Shown here: positions 1-5,717 of the stretch, piece by piece
How the letters are laid out: each line of letters begins with the position of its first letter
Position numbering within the stretch: position 1 is the first letter of the stretch
Assembly: GCA_030668025.1 (NCBI GenBank)
Contig: DAOUUT010000221.1
Coordinates: forward strand, 1-6,361
Length of the DNA stretch: 6,361 bases
From: Promethearchaeota archaeon
GTDB lineage: Archaea; Asgardarchaeota; Lokiarchaeia; Sigynarchaeales; SOKP01
Direction: 5' to 3'
Notes under the pieces: generated by a model
Database searches by the model: none
Told to the model about the DNA's origin: nothing
The model's input: the letters and a program-made list of their open reading frames with translations, nothing else
Position numbers and translations under genes: made by a program

Positions 1-1
1 C

Positions 2-1276
2 ATCTTGGATGTTGAAGAGGATGTCGAAATTGCGATTTTTTACGTTCCAAATCGATTTATTCCTGACATTTTAAAGGATTGCATTAAAAAAGGCGTAAAG
101 GGGGCGATTATTGAAGCATCTGGATTCGAAGAGGTCGGTGAAAAAGGCATAGAATTAAAGAATAAAATAATCGAAATTACAGAAAATTTTTCCAAAATAA
201 GAATTGTTGGACCTAATTGTATGGGTCTTAGTACTATTAATGGAGATAGCGATGGTGAGGAAAAAGAAGGCTTTTTTTCTGGTTTTGGTGTTTTTTCTAG
301 CTTTAAAAGGGGCAATATTGCTATAATTAGCCAATCGGGGATGTTAAATGGCGGATATCTAATGCACATTATGACAAAATATCCCAATCTAGGATTTAGA
401 TATGCGTGTTCTATTGGGAACAAAATGGATTTGAGCGAAATAGAATTCTTAGAGTACTTAATAAAAGACAATACCGTTAATGTTATTGCAATATATCTAG
501 AATCGTTTAAAAATTCGAGAAAATTTATTGATCTTTGTAGAAAGGTAAGATCTATGCCTAATAAGACAATTATCTTATTAAGAGGTGGAATAACTCCACA
601 AGGTCAGAAGGCGACTCTTAGTCATACAGGGTCCTTAGCTGAAAACTCGCGTTTGATCAATGGAATCATCAAACAATCCGGAGTCATCTACGCCAATAGT
701 TTTTACGAGTTATTTCAATATGCTCGGACATTTTCAATTATTTATGAGACGGGTAAAACTCTACCAAAAAAAGGTAACGTTTCATTCGTAGCCGGTTCGG
801 GAGGTGCGGGTACAATAACGGCAGATCTAACAATGAAATACGGTTTGAATTTTCCAATTCTAGGAGATAAAGCTTACGATGCACTTGTAGACGTTTTTCC
901 TGATTGGATGCCTCCTAATAGATTTGCTTTTGTAGATATTTGGCCTGCAATGGAAAAAGCTATGATGAATAACGTAAGACCTGATGTTGTAACAACCCAT
1001 GTTTATAAAACATTATTAAGTGAGCCCAATATCGAAGGAATTTTTAATATGATGTTCTGCTCGAGACAATTTAGGGCTATGAACGATGTAGATCAAATAA
1101 TAGATAATGTCACGAATTCTTCAAAACCAATATTCTTTTGGTTAGTTGGTGAGGACAAGGAAGTTCGTAGAGTTTCAAAAATATTAGGTGCGCATAATCT
1201 TCCAGATTTTCCTAGTTTGGAAGAAATGGTCAAAAATTTTAGCGTTTTAGTACAAGAGTCAAGCAATAAGTTTTAA
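2..1276 (+). CDS. Acyl-CoA synthetase (ADP-forming) alpha subunit, 5'-truncated by the window edge
   Basis: The protein belongs to the NDP-forming acyl-CoA synthetase family (acetate-CoA ligase, ADP-forming, alpha subunit), which converts acyl-CoA + ADP + Pi to acid + CoA + ATP in the cytosol. Numbering residues from the TTG at 5, residues 1-75 are the end of the CoA-binding Rossmann domain, closing with IVGPNCMGL (67-75). The succinyl-CoA-ligase-like domain follows, with ISQSG (108-112), GNKMDLSE (138-145) and LSHTGSLA (205-212); His207 (codon 623-625) is the expected phosphorylated histidine. A second ligase domain fills about 255-420 and carries VDIWPA (310-315), where relatives usually read NPVDIWPA. 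No ATP-grasp beta domain follows, so the beta subunit must be encoded elsewhere. The frame is open to the left edge and the first motif seen lies mid-domain, so the TTG at 5 is not the true start; several tens of N-terminal residues are missing. The acyl substrate cannot be told. An acidic stretch at 81-88 (DSDGEEKE) looks like a lineage insertion. Confidence 0.88.
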   Translation: MLDVEEDVEIAIFYVPNRFIPDILKDCIKKGVKGAIIEASGFEEVGEKGIELKNKIIEITENFSKIRIVGPNCMGLSTINGDSDGEEKEGFFSGFGVFSSFKRGNIAIISQSGMLNGGYLMHIMTKYPNLGFRYACSIGNKMDLSEIEFLEYLIKDNTVNVIAIYLESFKNSRKFIDLCRKVRSMPNKTIILLRGGITPQGQKATLSHTGSLAENSRLINGIIKQSGVIYANSFYELFQYARTFSIIYETGKTLPKKGNVSFVAGSGGAGTITADLTMKYGLNFPILGDKAYDALVDVFPDWMPPNRFAFVDIWPAMEKAMMNNVRPDVVTTHVYKTLLSEPNIEGIFNMMFCSRQFRAMNDVDQIIDNVTNSSKPIFFWLVGEDKEVRRVSKILGAHNLPDFPSLEEMVKNFSVLVQESSNKF

Positions 1277-1284
1277 ACTTATTT

Positions 1285-1294
1285 AAAATAAAAA
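1285..1294 (-). terminator. Oligo-T terminator for the DUF998 gene
   Basis: Read on the minus strand, the tract TTTTTATTTT lies about 30-40 bases past the stop codon of the DUF998-type gene, inside the 49-base convergent gap. Archaeal termination commonly uses such U-rich tracts without a strong hairpin. Assigned by position and composition only. Confidence 0.35.
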
Positions 1295-1325
1295 CGAAGT
1301 TTTAGATAGAATTTACTGCTTTTAC

Positions 1326-2012
1326 TTAGCTTTTTTGAAGTTTCCAAGCGCCGTAACCTTGGATTAAGAAACAAAATAGAAACGAATATTGAGAAATCTT
1401 TTGCATGGACGCTTGTATTGTTAAACCCTCTGGTGTTATAGATTTTGGTAAAAACACCAACACTACCGTATAAACAATAGCGAAGACCAACAGCACACTA
1501 TATGTGAAAGCGTAAATATTTGGGTAATTTTTGTTGTATAAAACAGCAACGGCAAAAAATATTACTCCCATAGTTCCGGTGATGTTGAACAAATTAGCAA
1601 ACATCAAATGGGTAGTAGAAAAAATATCCCATGGAGTAAGAATAGTAGCAATTAAAAAGATGATAGAAATTAAACAAATTAAAGAACCAATTCTTGCAAT
1701 AAGATATTGTTTTTTGTCATTTTTAAAAAATGTCGGAAGAGCAAAAGCAAAAGGAATAAAGGAAAAACTTAATATTAACGCAGTTATAGTAAATATGGTA
1801 AAGGAAATGATGTTCGAAGCCCCTGAAAGAGCTGTTACACGCCCTAAATCACTAAAAAAATTATTCCAAAAATTATATCCCTGACTAAGAGGATTTACCA
1901 TTGTTCCTCCAGCGTAATATAACATAGCTACTGCGGTAAATATTACATATTGAACCGGACCAAATATTATAAATAATGAGGCAAATTTTTTCCAATTTTT
2001 AGAAATCTTCAT
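1326..2012 (-). CDS. DUF998-type six-helix membrane protein
   Basis: A polytopic membrane protein of unknown function whose pattern fits the DUF998 family. From the ATG at 2012 it has 228 residues. Six hydrophobic segments are visible, beginning roughly at FASLFIIFGPVQYVIF, NIISFTIFTITALILS, GSLICLISIIFLIATI, ANLFNITGTMGVIFFA, AFTYSVLLVFAIVYTV and YSFLFCFLIQGYGAW. Between helices 1 and 2 is a loop with YNFWNNFFSDLG, matching the 'SxLG' element typical of DUF998, and after helix 3 comes TPWDIFSTTHLMFANLF, with the conserved Asp and His of the family. A TTG at 2036 would add eight residues (MKYYLVVL). I prefer the ATG because it is a better start codon and AGTGGT lies just upstream. It is convergent with the acyl-CoA synthetase gene and lies 104 bases downstream of another membrane protein gene on the same strand; any joint role is unproven. 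Family assignment is from pattern recall, without a profile search. Confidence 0.75.
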   Translation of the reverse strand: MKISKNWKKFASLFIIFGPVQYVIFTAVAMLYYAGGTMVNPLSQGYNFWNNFFSDLGRVTALSGASNIISFTIFTITALILSFSFIPFAFALPTFFKNDKKQYLIARIGSLICLISIIFLIATILTPWDIFSTTHLMFANLFNITGTMGVIFFAVAVLYNKNYPNIYAFTYSVLLVFAIVYTVVLVFLPKSITPEGLTIQASMQKISQYSFLFCFLIQGYGAWKLQKS

Positions 2013-2054
2013 TAAAACCACTAAATAATATTTCAATTATATAATTTCTAACAA

Positions 2055-2067
2055 CTTATTTAAATTA
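2055..2067 (-). promoter_or_regulatory. TATA-like element upstream of the DUF998 gene
   Basis: The minus strand reads TAATTTAAATAAG here. Its centre (about 2061) would place transcription start near 2035, giving a leader of about 22 bases before the ATG at 2012. This suggests the gene can be transcribed separately from its upstream neighbour. A second candidate, TTTAAAAA, lies at 2071-2078. In such AT-rich DNA chance matches are common. Confidence 0.25.
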
Positions 2068-2116
2068 AAGTTTTTAAAGCTCGAAATTAATCAAAATATT
2101 TAATTAATTAAATTTT

Positions 2117-2938
2117 TTATTTAGAATATTTAGGTTTAGTAACAAATCCAATAAATATAAGTAGAGTAACACCAATGTCAATTAATTCAACAAAAACAAA
2201 GTAATAGAGCTCTGTGCTTAGTAGAATTGATCGAAGCAAATTAGAAGCGATAAAACAAATAAAAGCTATCCCAATAATTAAACCATTTGCTTGGGATAAA
2301 CGTTTATTTTTATACATAAACAAGAACATAATAGCAATTCCTAAGAATATTACTAGTGTGATGAACGGAAGAATTTTGCTGAGAAAATCAGTTGTTGGAG
2401 CCAAACTTATGACTAATACTAATATCAAGATGAAAATTAAAATGATCCTCAATCTTAACTTGTTAAATTGTTTTTTATCCATCTTATTATTACTATACAA
2501 GTTAAAAAATGTTATAATTACTTCTAATCCTATATATAAGATTGGCATTACATTTACCATTATTATGAAAAACCGTATTTTTAGCAAGAGTAGAATAAAT
2601 TCTGCATCAAACGTCATAGAAACAAACGCTAGGCTATAAAAGATATCATAGATTTTTCCACAGGATAGTATACCGAAAAAGGATCCGAATAAAAAATAAG
2701 CATCTGAAGTATATATTGCTTCTTGCATTAACCATTTGCGATAGAGAAAGAACGACATAAATCCTAATATCAAAATTCTGCTAATAATAACAATCAAACC
2801 TAATAATAAGCTTTCGTTAGCGGCAAGAGTCGCAACCAAAACAGACCCGTAAAAAGTAAATAAAATAGTAAACGATGTTATTAAAGCTAAAATAACTATT
2901 AGAATGCTATATAAAAAATTTCTCTTTTTTTCCTCCAA
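2117..2938 (-). CDS. Seven/eight-helix membrane protein of unknown family, TTG start
   Basis: I do not recognise this 273-residue protein. It is almost wholly hydrophobic. Segments at about 9-35, 42-68, 79-106, 112-147 (long, possibly two helices), 160-182, 188-208, 218-240 and 245-266 suggest seven or eight membrane helices, with a short charged N-terminus (MEEKKRN) and a basic C-terminus (TKPKYSK). A basic loop (NNKMDKKQFNKLRLR) around 149-163 separates two helical halves. No catalytic motif, signal peptide cleavage site or soluble domain is visible. The architecture resembles stand-alone 7TM sensory modules (the membrane half of some histidine kinases), but no kinase or output domain follows, so this is only a shape comparison. 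The start is TTG at 2938: an in-frame stop lies at 2944-2942, no in-frame ATG occurs before residue 60, and AAGGTAAT lies five bases upstream. The next gene on the strand (DUF998) begins 104 bases after its stop. Confidence 0.75.
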   Translation of the reverse strand: MEEKKRNFLYSILIVILALITSFTILFTFYGSVLVATLAANESLLLGLIVIISRILILGFMSFFLYRKWLMQEAIYTSDAYFLFGSFFGILSCGKIYDIFYSLAFVSMTFDAEFILLLLKIRFFIIMVNVMPILYIGLEVIITFFNLYSNNKMDKKQFNKLRLRIILIFILILVLVISLAPTTDFLSKILPFITLVIFLGIAIMFLFMYKNKRLSQANGLIIGIAFICFIASNLLRSILLSTELYYFVFVELIDIGVTLLIFIGFVTKPKYSK

Positions 2939-2943
2939 TTTTC

Positions 2944-2951
2944 ATTACCTT
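2944..2951 (-). promoter_or_regulatory. Shine-Dalgarno-like AAGGTAAT that decides the TTG start
   Basis: On the minus strand AAGGTAAT ends five bases before the TTG at 2938 and resembles the archaeal anti-16S consensus GAGGTGAT. It supports the TTG rather than the out-of-frame ATG at 2945, which overlaps this element. A second purine-rich motif, GGAGG, lies just inside the coding region but has no usable in-frame start after it. Confidence 0.4.
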
Positions 2952-3207
2952 AAAAGTTTAAATCAATTCAATTTCAAATTTAATTGAAATTATTTTTCTA
3001 TTCTAATCATTATTTTATAAAATTGTATTTTAAACCCTATTTTTTTTTTAATATTTTATTCTAAATAAAACTTAAAAAGAATTTAATCAAGGAATAAAAT
3101 TATATCAAAGAGTGTTGAGATGTAAGTTGAAGACCACAAGAATAAGAACTATCTGTAGCCCATTCTTTAAACATCCACTAAATTTGTTGAAAATTATGGT
3201 TATGATT
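2946..3207. other. Intergenic region, AT-rich with one GC-richer island
   Basis: This 262-base stretch between two minus-strand genes holds no convincing gene. By hand count, bases 2946-3107 are about 13% GC and include a T10 run at 3040-3049. Bases 3108-3178 rise to about 37% GC, near coding level. On the minus strand a U-rich tract at about 3062-3078 could end the phosphodiesterase transcript. Within the island the minus strand has a 24-codon ATG frame (3174-3100) and an overlapping 38-codon TTG frame ending at about 3110; neither has a good ribosome site or a recognisable product. No tRNA or C/D-box pattern was found. Confidence 0.5.
2970..2991. repeat. Perfect 8-bp inverted repeat upstream of the 7/8TM gene
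   Basis: AATTTCAA at 2970-2977 and TTGAAATT at 2984-2991 are perfect inverted copies separated by six bases (ATTTAA). The repeat lies about 32 bases upstream of the TTG start at 2938, overlapping the place where an archaeal TATA box would be expected for a short leader. It could be an operator for a dimeric regulator; in DNA this AT-rich it could also be chance. Confidence 0.35.
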
Positions 3208-3720
3208 TTAAAGGGCAATATTAATAATTTCTGCTTGTAAAGTTTCAGTTACTGTTAAAATTGCCAAAGTAGTAGGTGTTCCAAACGAACTTTTTTCTAA
3301 ATACCCTTTCCCGGGGTTTATCAGCAAAATTTTATTCACCTCTATTATTTCAGGTTCATGAGTATGCCCAAATACAATTGCATCAACATCATAATCCTTA
3401 AATTCTCTTTTAACCCTTGCCTTAGTAAATGTTTCAGGTCCTCCACAGAATGGATGTGTAATCCCTATTCTTTTCTCCTTTATCTCTAATATAACTTTAT
3501 CTGGTAATATCTTCCTAATACTCAAAGGATCGGCATTACCAAACACTCCTTTAAATTTATCGCCTTTCCACCTTATTAAACCTTCCACTATATCTATTGA
3601 TGTATAGTCCCCTACATGAATAACCCAATCAGATTCTTTAATAGCTTGGACCATTTCTTTTGGCAATTTTTTAAAAGAATTTAAGTGTGTATCGCCTATG
3701 ATTAATATTTTAACTGACAT
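3208..3720 (-). CDS. MJ0936/YfcE-type metallophosphoesterase
   Basis: A 170-residue calcineurin-like phosphoesterase of the small MJ0936/YfcE group, about the usual length (MJ0936 is 166 residues) and therefore complete. All metal-binding motifs are present in order: GDTH (9-12, Asp10 and His12), HVGDY (35-39, Asp38), GNAD (61-64, Asn62), THPFCGG (88-94, His89) and FGHTH (117-121, His119 and His121), followed by INPGK (135-139) where relatives often have INPGS. It should be a cytosolic dinuclear-metal phosphodiesterase; MJ0936 itself is known as a divalent-metal-dependent enzyme active on artificial diesters, and the natural substrate is not established. The ATG at 3720 gives the expected four-residue lead into the first beta strand (KILIIGDTH). 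AAAGGT about 12 bases upstream may serve as a ribosome site. It is divergent from the small GTPase gene, 142 bases away. Confidence 0.93.
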   Translation of the reverse strand: MSVKILIIGDTHLNSFKKLPKEMVQAIKESDWVIHVGDYTSIDIVEGLIRWKGDKFKGVFGNADPLSIRKILPDKVILEIKEKRIGITHPFCGGPETFTKARVKREFKDYDVDAIVFGHTHEPEIIEVNKILLINPGKGYLEKSSFGTPTTLAILTVTETLQAEIINIAL

Positions 3721-3760
3721 ATTTTCTGTTTTACCTTTAGTTTACTTGGACATTTTATTA

Positions 3761-3774
3761 AAGTATATTAAATG
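3761..3774 (-). promoter_or_regulatory. TATA-like element upstream of the phosphodiesterase
   Basis: On the minus strand CATTTAATATACTT lies here. Its centre (about 3767) puts a transcription start near 3741 and a leader of about 20 bases that would include the AAAGGT ribosome site. The call rests on position and AT pattern only. Confidence 0.3.
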
Positions 3775-3826
3775 CTCTAATAATTTTTTTTTGTTCTAAT
3801 ATTACAAAAATTAATTTTAATTATAA

Positions 3827-3836
3827 CTTTTTAAAT
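3827..3836 (+). promoter_or_regulatory. TATA-like element upstream of the small GTPase
   Basis: CTTTTTAAAT has its centre about 31 bases before the ATG at 3863. With the usual archaeal spacing of about 26 bases, transcription would begin near 3858, leaving only a few untranslated bases. No Shine-Dalgarno motif is visible before the ATG, which fits a leaderless or nearly leaderless mRNA. Confidence 0.4.
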
Positions 3837-3862
3837 CTTTAGCTAAACAGATATTAATAATC

Positions 3863-4372
3863 ATGAAGAAAACGATAAAAATTATTGTTTCCGGTGATGG
3901 TGGAGTAGGAAAAACCTCATTTCTAAATCGACTTGTTTATGATAATTTTGATGCTAATCGTCAACTAACTAGAGGCGTTGATTTTTACTCAAAAATTATT
4001 TCTACTAATGGAACTGAATTTAATTTTATAATGTGGGACTTTGCTGGACAAAATCAATTCAAAACGCTTTTGAATGGTTTTGTCGATGGTTCTTTCGCAG
4101 CTTTTATTCTTTTTGATTTAACGAGAATAAATACAATTGAAAATGTTCAAGAATGGATAGTTACATTAAAAGAATTTGGAAATATTCCTATATTATTGAT
4201 AGGAACAAAAAACGATTTGGTTAATCCTTATGAATCACTCTCTATAGATGAATTTATCTTAGAAATTAAGAAAGAATATGAAAATATTATAAGTTATGTA
4301 AAGATATCGTCAAAGACAGGGGAAAACATCAAAACAGCTTTCGAAATTTTGATCGAAAATCTATCCTTTTAA
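3863..4372 (+). CDS. Ras/Rab-type small GTPase, cysteine-free
   Basis: A 169-residue single-domain GTPase of the Ras superfamily, a class typical of Asgard archaea and eukaryotes. All five G-boxes are visible: G1 GDGGVGKT (11-18), G2 Thr36 in LTRGVDF (35-41), G3 WDFAGQ (58-63, Gln63 matching Ras Gln61), G4 TKND (115-118) and G5 SSKTG (149-153). The stretch from GQ to the DLT strand has exactly Rab-like length. Departures from the common pattern are TRG instead of TIG in switch I, AGQN instead of AGQE in switch II, and Thr instead of Asn in the G4 motif (as in Rho proteins). The protein ends at ENLSF and contains no cysteine at all, so it cannot carry a C-terminal prenyl or palmitoyl anchor; it is probably cytosolic or recruited by partners. 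No Roadblock, Longin, GAP or GEF gene is next to it. The ATG at 3863 places G1 at the normal distance from the N-terminus. The regulated process is unknown. Confidence 0.94.
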   Translation: MKKTIKIIVSGDGGVGKTSFLNRLVYDNFDANRQLTRGVDFYSKIISTNGTEFNFIMWDFAGQNQFKTLLNGFVDGSFAAFILFDLTRINTIENVQEWIVTLKEFGNIPILLIGTKNDLVNPYESLSIDEFILEIKKEYENIISYVKISSKTGENIKTAFEILIENLSF

Positions 4373-4375
4373 TTC

Positions 4376-4383
4376 TATTTTTT
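4376..4383 (+). terminator. Oligo-T tract after the GTPase gene
   Basis: A TATTTTTT tract begins four bases after the GTPase stop codon (4370-4372) and could terminate its transcript before the 100-base gap to the DUF401 gene. No hairpin precedes it. Confidence 0.35.
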
Positions 4384-4443
4384 AATGACTTTACGAAATT
4401 TTTAAATGATCTTCTATTCTCCCACAAAGATGCTATAGCGTAA

Positions 4444-4451
4444 TTTTTAAG
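4444..4451 (+). promoter_or_regulatory. TATA-like element upstream of the DUF401 gene
   Basis: TTTTTAAG has its centre about 26 bases before the GTG at 4473, so transcription could begin at or next to the start codon (leaderless mRNA). A second TTTTTAAA at 4399-4406 would give a leader of about 40 bases. No ribosome site is properly spaced from the GTG, which favours the nearer element. Confidence 0.35.
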
Positions 4452-4472
4452 GAATTAAATATTTTCTTTAAT

Positions 4473-5663
4473 GTGATTCCCCCGTTATTAAGCTTTCTTC
4501 TTATCATTGTTTTAATCTTAATTTTCTCAAAGAAAGAGCTAAGTGTTGTTTTAGGCATTAGTGCAATCATTTTTGGACTTTTAACTCAAGTAAACATTAT
4601 AAATTCCATGATTGAAGTTATTATTAATCCTTCAATTGTCCTATTAGCGCTTTCAGTTTTGTTAATACCAATTTTAGGCGGTATAATGGAAGAATCGGGA
4701 CTCATGCTTGAATTAATTCAAAATATGAAAGTTTCTAAGAAAGTTTCTTTAATGGTCAGTCCAGCATTATTTGGCCTATTACCTGTGGCAGGAGGGGCAT
4801 TAATGTCGGCACCAATAGTAGACCAAATAGATTCGGCTTTAGATTCTAATCGAAAAGTTGCAATTAATGTATGGTATCGACATGTTTTACTTTTAATTTA
4901 TCCTCTTTCATCTGCTATTCTCGTGGCAAGTGTCCTATCTGGAATATCCCTTTATTTAATTGTTTTAGCTTTATTAATTCCATTTATTTTAATGGTTTTT
5001 GTAGGATATTTTACTTTACTTAAACCAGTAGATAAATCAAAAGAATCAACAAACCGAAACTTAAAACGTGTTTTCCATAATTTGATTCCCCTCCTCATCG
5101 CTCCCCTTATAGATTTCTTAGGAAGACTATTTTTCCCAATAAGCTTTCCAGAATTGTTTGTTTTTATAGGTTTAATCATAAGCATTTCCATCGCATTAAA
5201 GTTTGCGAAGATGAATATATTTAAGATAAAAGAAATTTCGCGAAAAATGAAAATATGGAGATTTCCTCTACTAATCATCTCAATGTTTTTGTTTCTGAGT
5301 ATTTTCTTAGAATCTGGAGTGCCTGAACAGATTAGCGCTTTAAATCTACCCTTTGCTTTATTCATCAGTATTGGTTTTATCCTTGGATTTACAACCGGTA
5401 GAGTACAATTACCGAGTTCTATTCTAATCCCGATTTATTTGGTTCAAAACTTAGTCCTATCAATGCCCATAATCGATTTTGTTTTTCTTTATTTTGCAAT
5501 TTACTTAGGATATTTAATTACCCCACTTCATCCTTGTTTAGCCTATAATATTAATTATTTTAAAACTAATTATATAAAATCGTTTAAACATATAGTTATA
5601 CCAACACTTATCTGTTTTGGAATTCTGTATGCAGTTTTTTCTTTAATGTTATTAGTTAATTAA
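4473..5663 (+). CDS. DUF401 family integral membrane protein (IT-superfamily permease-like)
   Basis: A 396-residue polytopic membrane protein with about ten to twelve hydrophobic segments, matching the DUF401 family found in archaea and some thermophilic bacteria. The family hallmarks visible are LLPVAGGALMSAPIVD (102-117), NVWYRH (132-137) and, near the C-terminus, ITPLHPCLA (349-357). These proline/glycine-rich broken-helix motifs are in the same places as in ion-transporter (IT) superfamily members such as gluconate or citrate permeases, so a transporter for an organic acid or similar anion is the best guess; no substrate is established. Two homologous-looking halves (about 1-180 and 203-394) flank a charged cytoplasmic linker (183-200). 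The start is GTG at 4473: no in-frame ATG occurs until residue 46, which would remove the first two helices. An ATG at 4471 is out of frame and is followed at once by TGA. It follows the GTPase gene by 100 bases and is convergent with the aminotransferase. Confidence 0.87.
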   Translation: MIPPLLSFLLIIVLILIFSKKELSVVLGISAIIFGLLTQVNIINSMIEVIINPSIVLLALSVLLIPILGGIMEESGLMLELIQNMKVSKKVSLMVSPALFGLLPVAGGALMSAPIVDQIDSALDSNRKVAINVWYRHVLLLIYPLSSAILVASVLSGISLYLIVLALLIPFILMVFVGYFTLLKPVDKSKESTNRNLKRVFHNLIPLLIAPLIDFLGRLFFPISFPELFVFIGLIISISIALKFAKMNIFKIKEISRKMKIWRFPLLIISMFLFLSIFLESGVPEQISALNLPFALFISIGFILGFTTGRVQLPSSILIPIYLVQNLVLSMPIIDFVFLYFAIYLGYLITPLHPCLAYNINYFKTNYIKSFKHIVIPTLICFGILYAVFSLMLLVN

Positions 5664-5679
5664 AAAACACATAAAAAAA
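5662..5679 (-). terminator. Oligo-T tracts after the aminotransferase gene
   Basis: On the minus strand T7 (5679-5673) and T6 (5667-5662) runs follow the aminotransferase stop by about 40 bases, reaching the end of the convergent DUF401 gene. They fit archaeal U-tract termination. No hairpin is evident. Confidence 0.4.
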
Positions 5680-5706
5680 GAGTTAAATTAAATTCTATTG
5701 CTAGAC

Positions 5707-5717
5707 TTTATTTTTTT
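5707..5717 (+). terminator. Oligo-T tract after the DUF401 gene
   Basis: TTTATTTTTTT lies about 45 bases after the DUF401 stop and abuts the stop codon of the convergent aminotransferase gene (5717-5719). With the oppositely oriented tracts at 5662-5679 it makes the gap a plausible two-way terminator. Confidence 0.4.

Noticed and set aside
40..471. 143-codon open frame on the minus strand
   Set aside because: It lies wholly within the acyl-CoA synthetase gene, whose motifs are clear, and its own product shows no family pattern.
1531..1884. 117-codon open frame on the plus strand
   Set aside because: Antisense to the DUF998-type gene; its lysine- and isoleucine-rich product has no recognisable domain.
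2098..2113. 16-bp palindrome ATTTAATTAATTAAAT
   Set aside because: Made only of A and T in an AT-rich gap, so it is expected by chance and is not evidence of an operator or attachment site.
2214..2639. 141-codon open frame on the plus strand
   Set aside because: Antisense to the 7/8TM gene. The minus-strand product has a coherent membrane topology and a supported start, while this one is low-complexity Ile/Lys/Asn.
3100..3174. 24-codon ATG frame on the minus strand (MFKEWATDSS...)
   Set aside because: An in-frame stop lies just upstream, there is no proper ribosome site and the product matches nothing known to me. It is kept only as part of the GC-island observation.
3784..3792. T9 run in the divergent promoter region
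   Set aside because: A homopolymer typical of this AT-rich DNA; it is not placed after any plus-strand gene, so I do not call it a terminator.
4952..5365. 137-codon open frame on the minus strand
   Set aside because: Antisense to the DUF401 gene, with no family pattern in its product.
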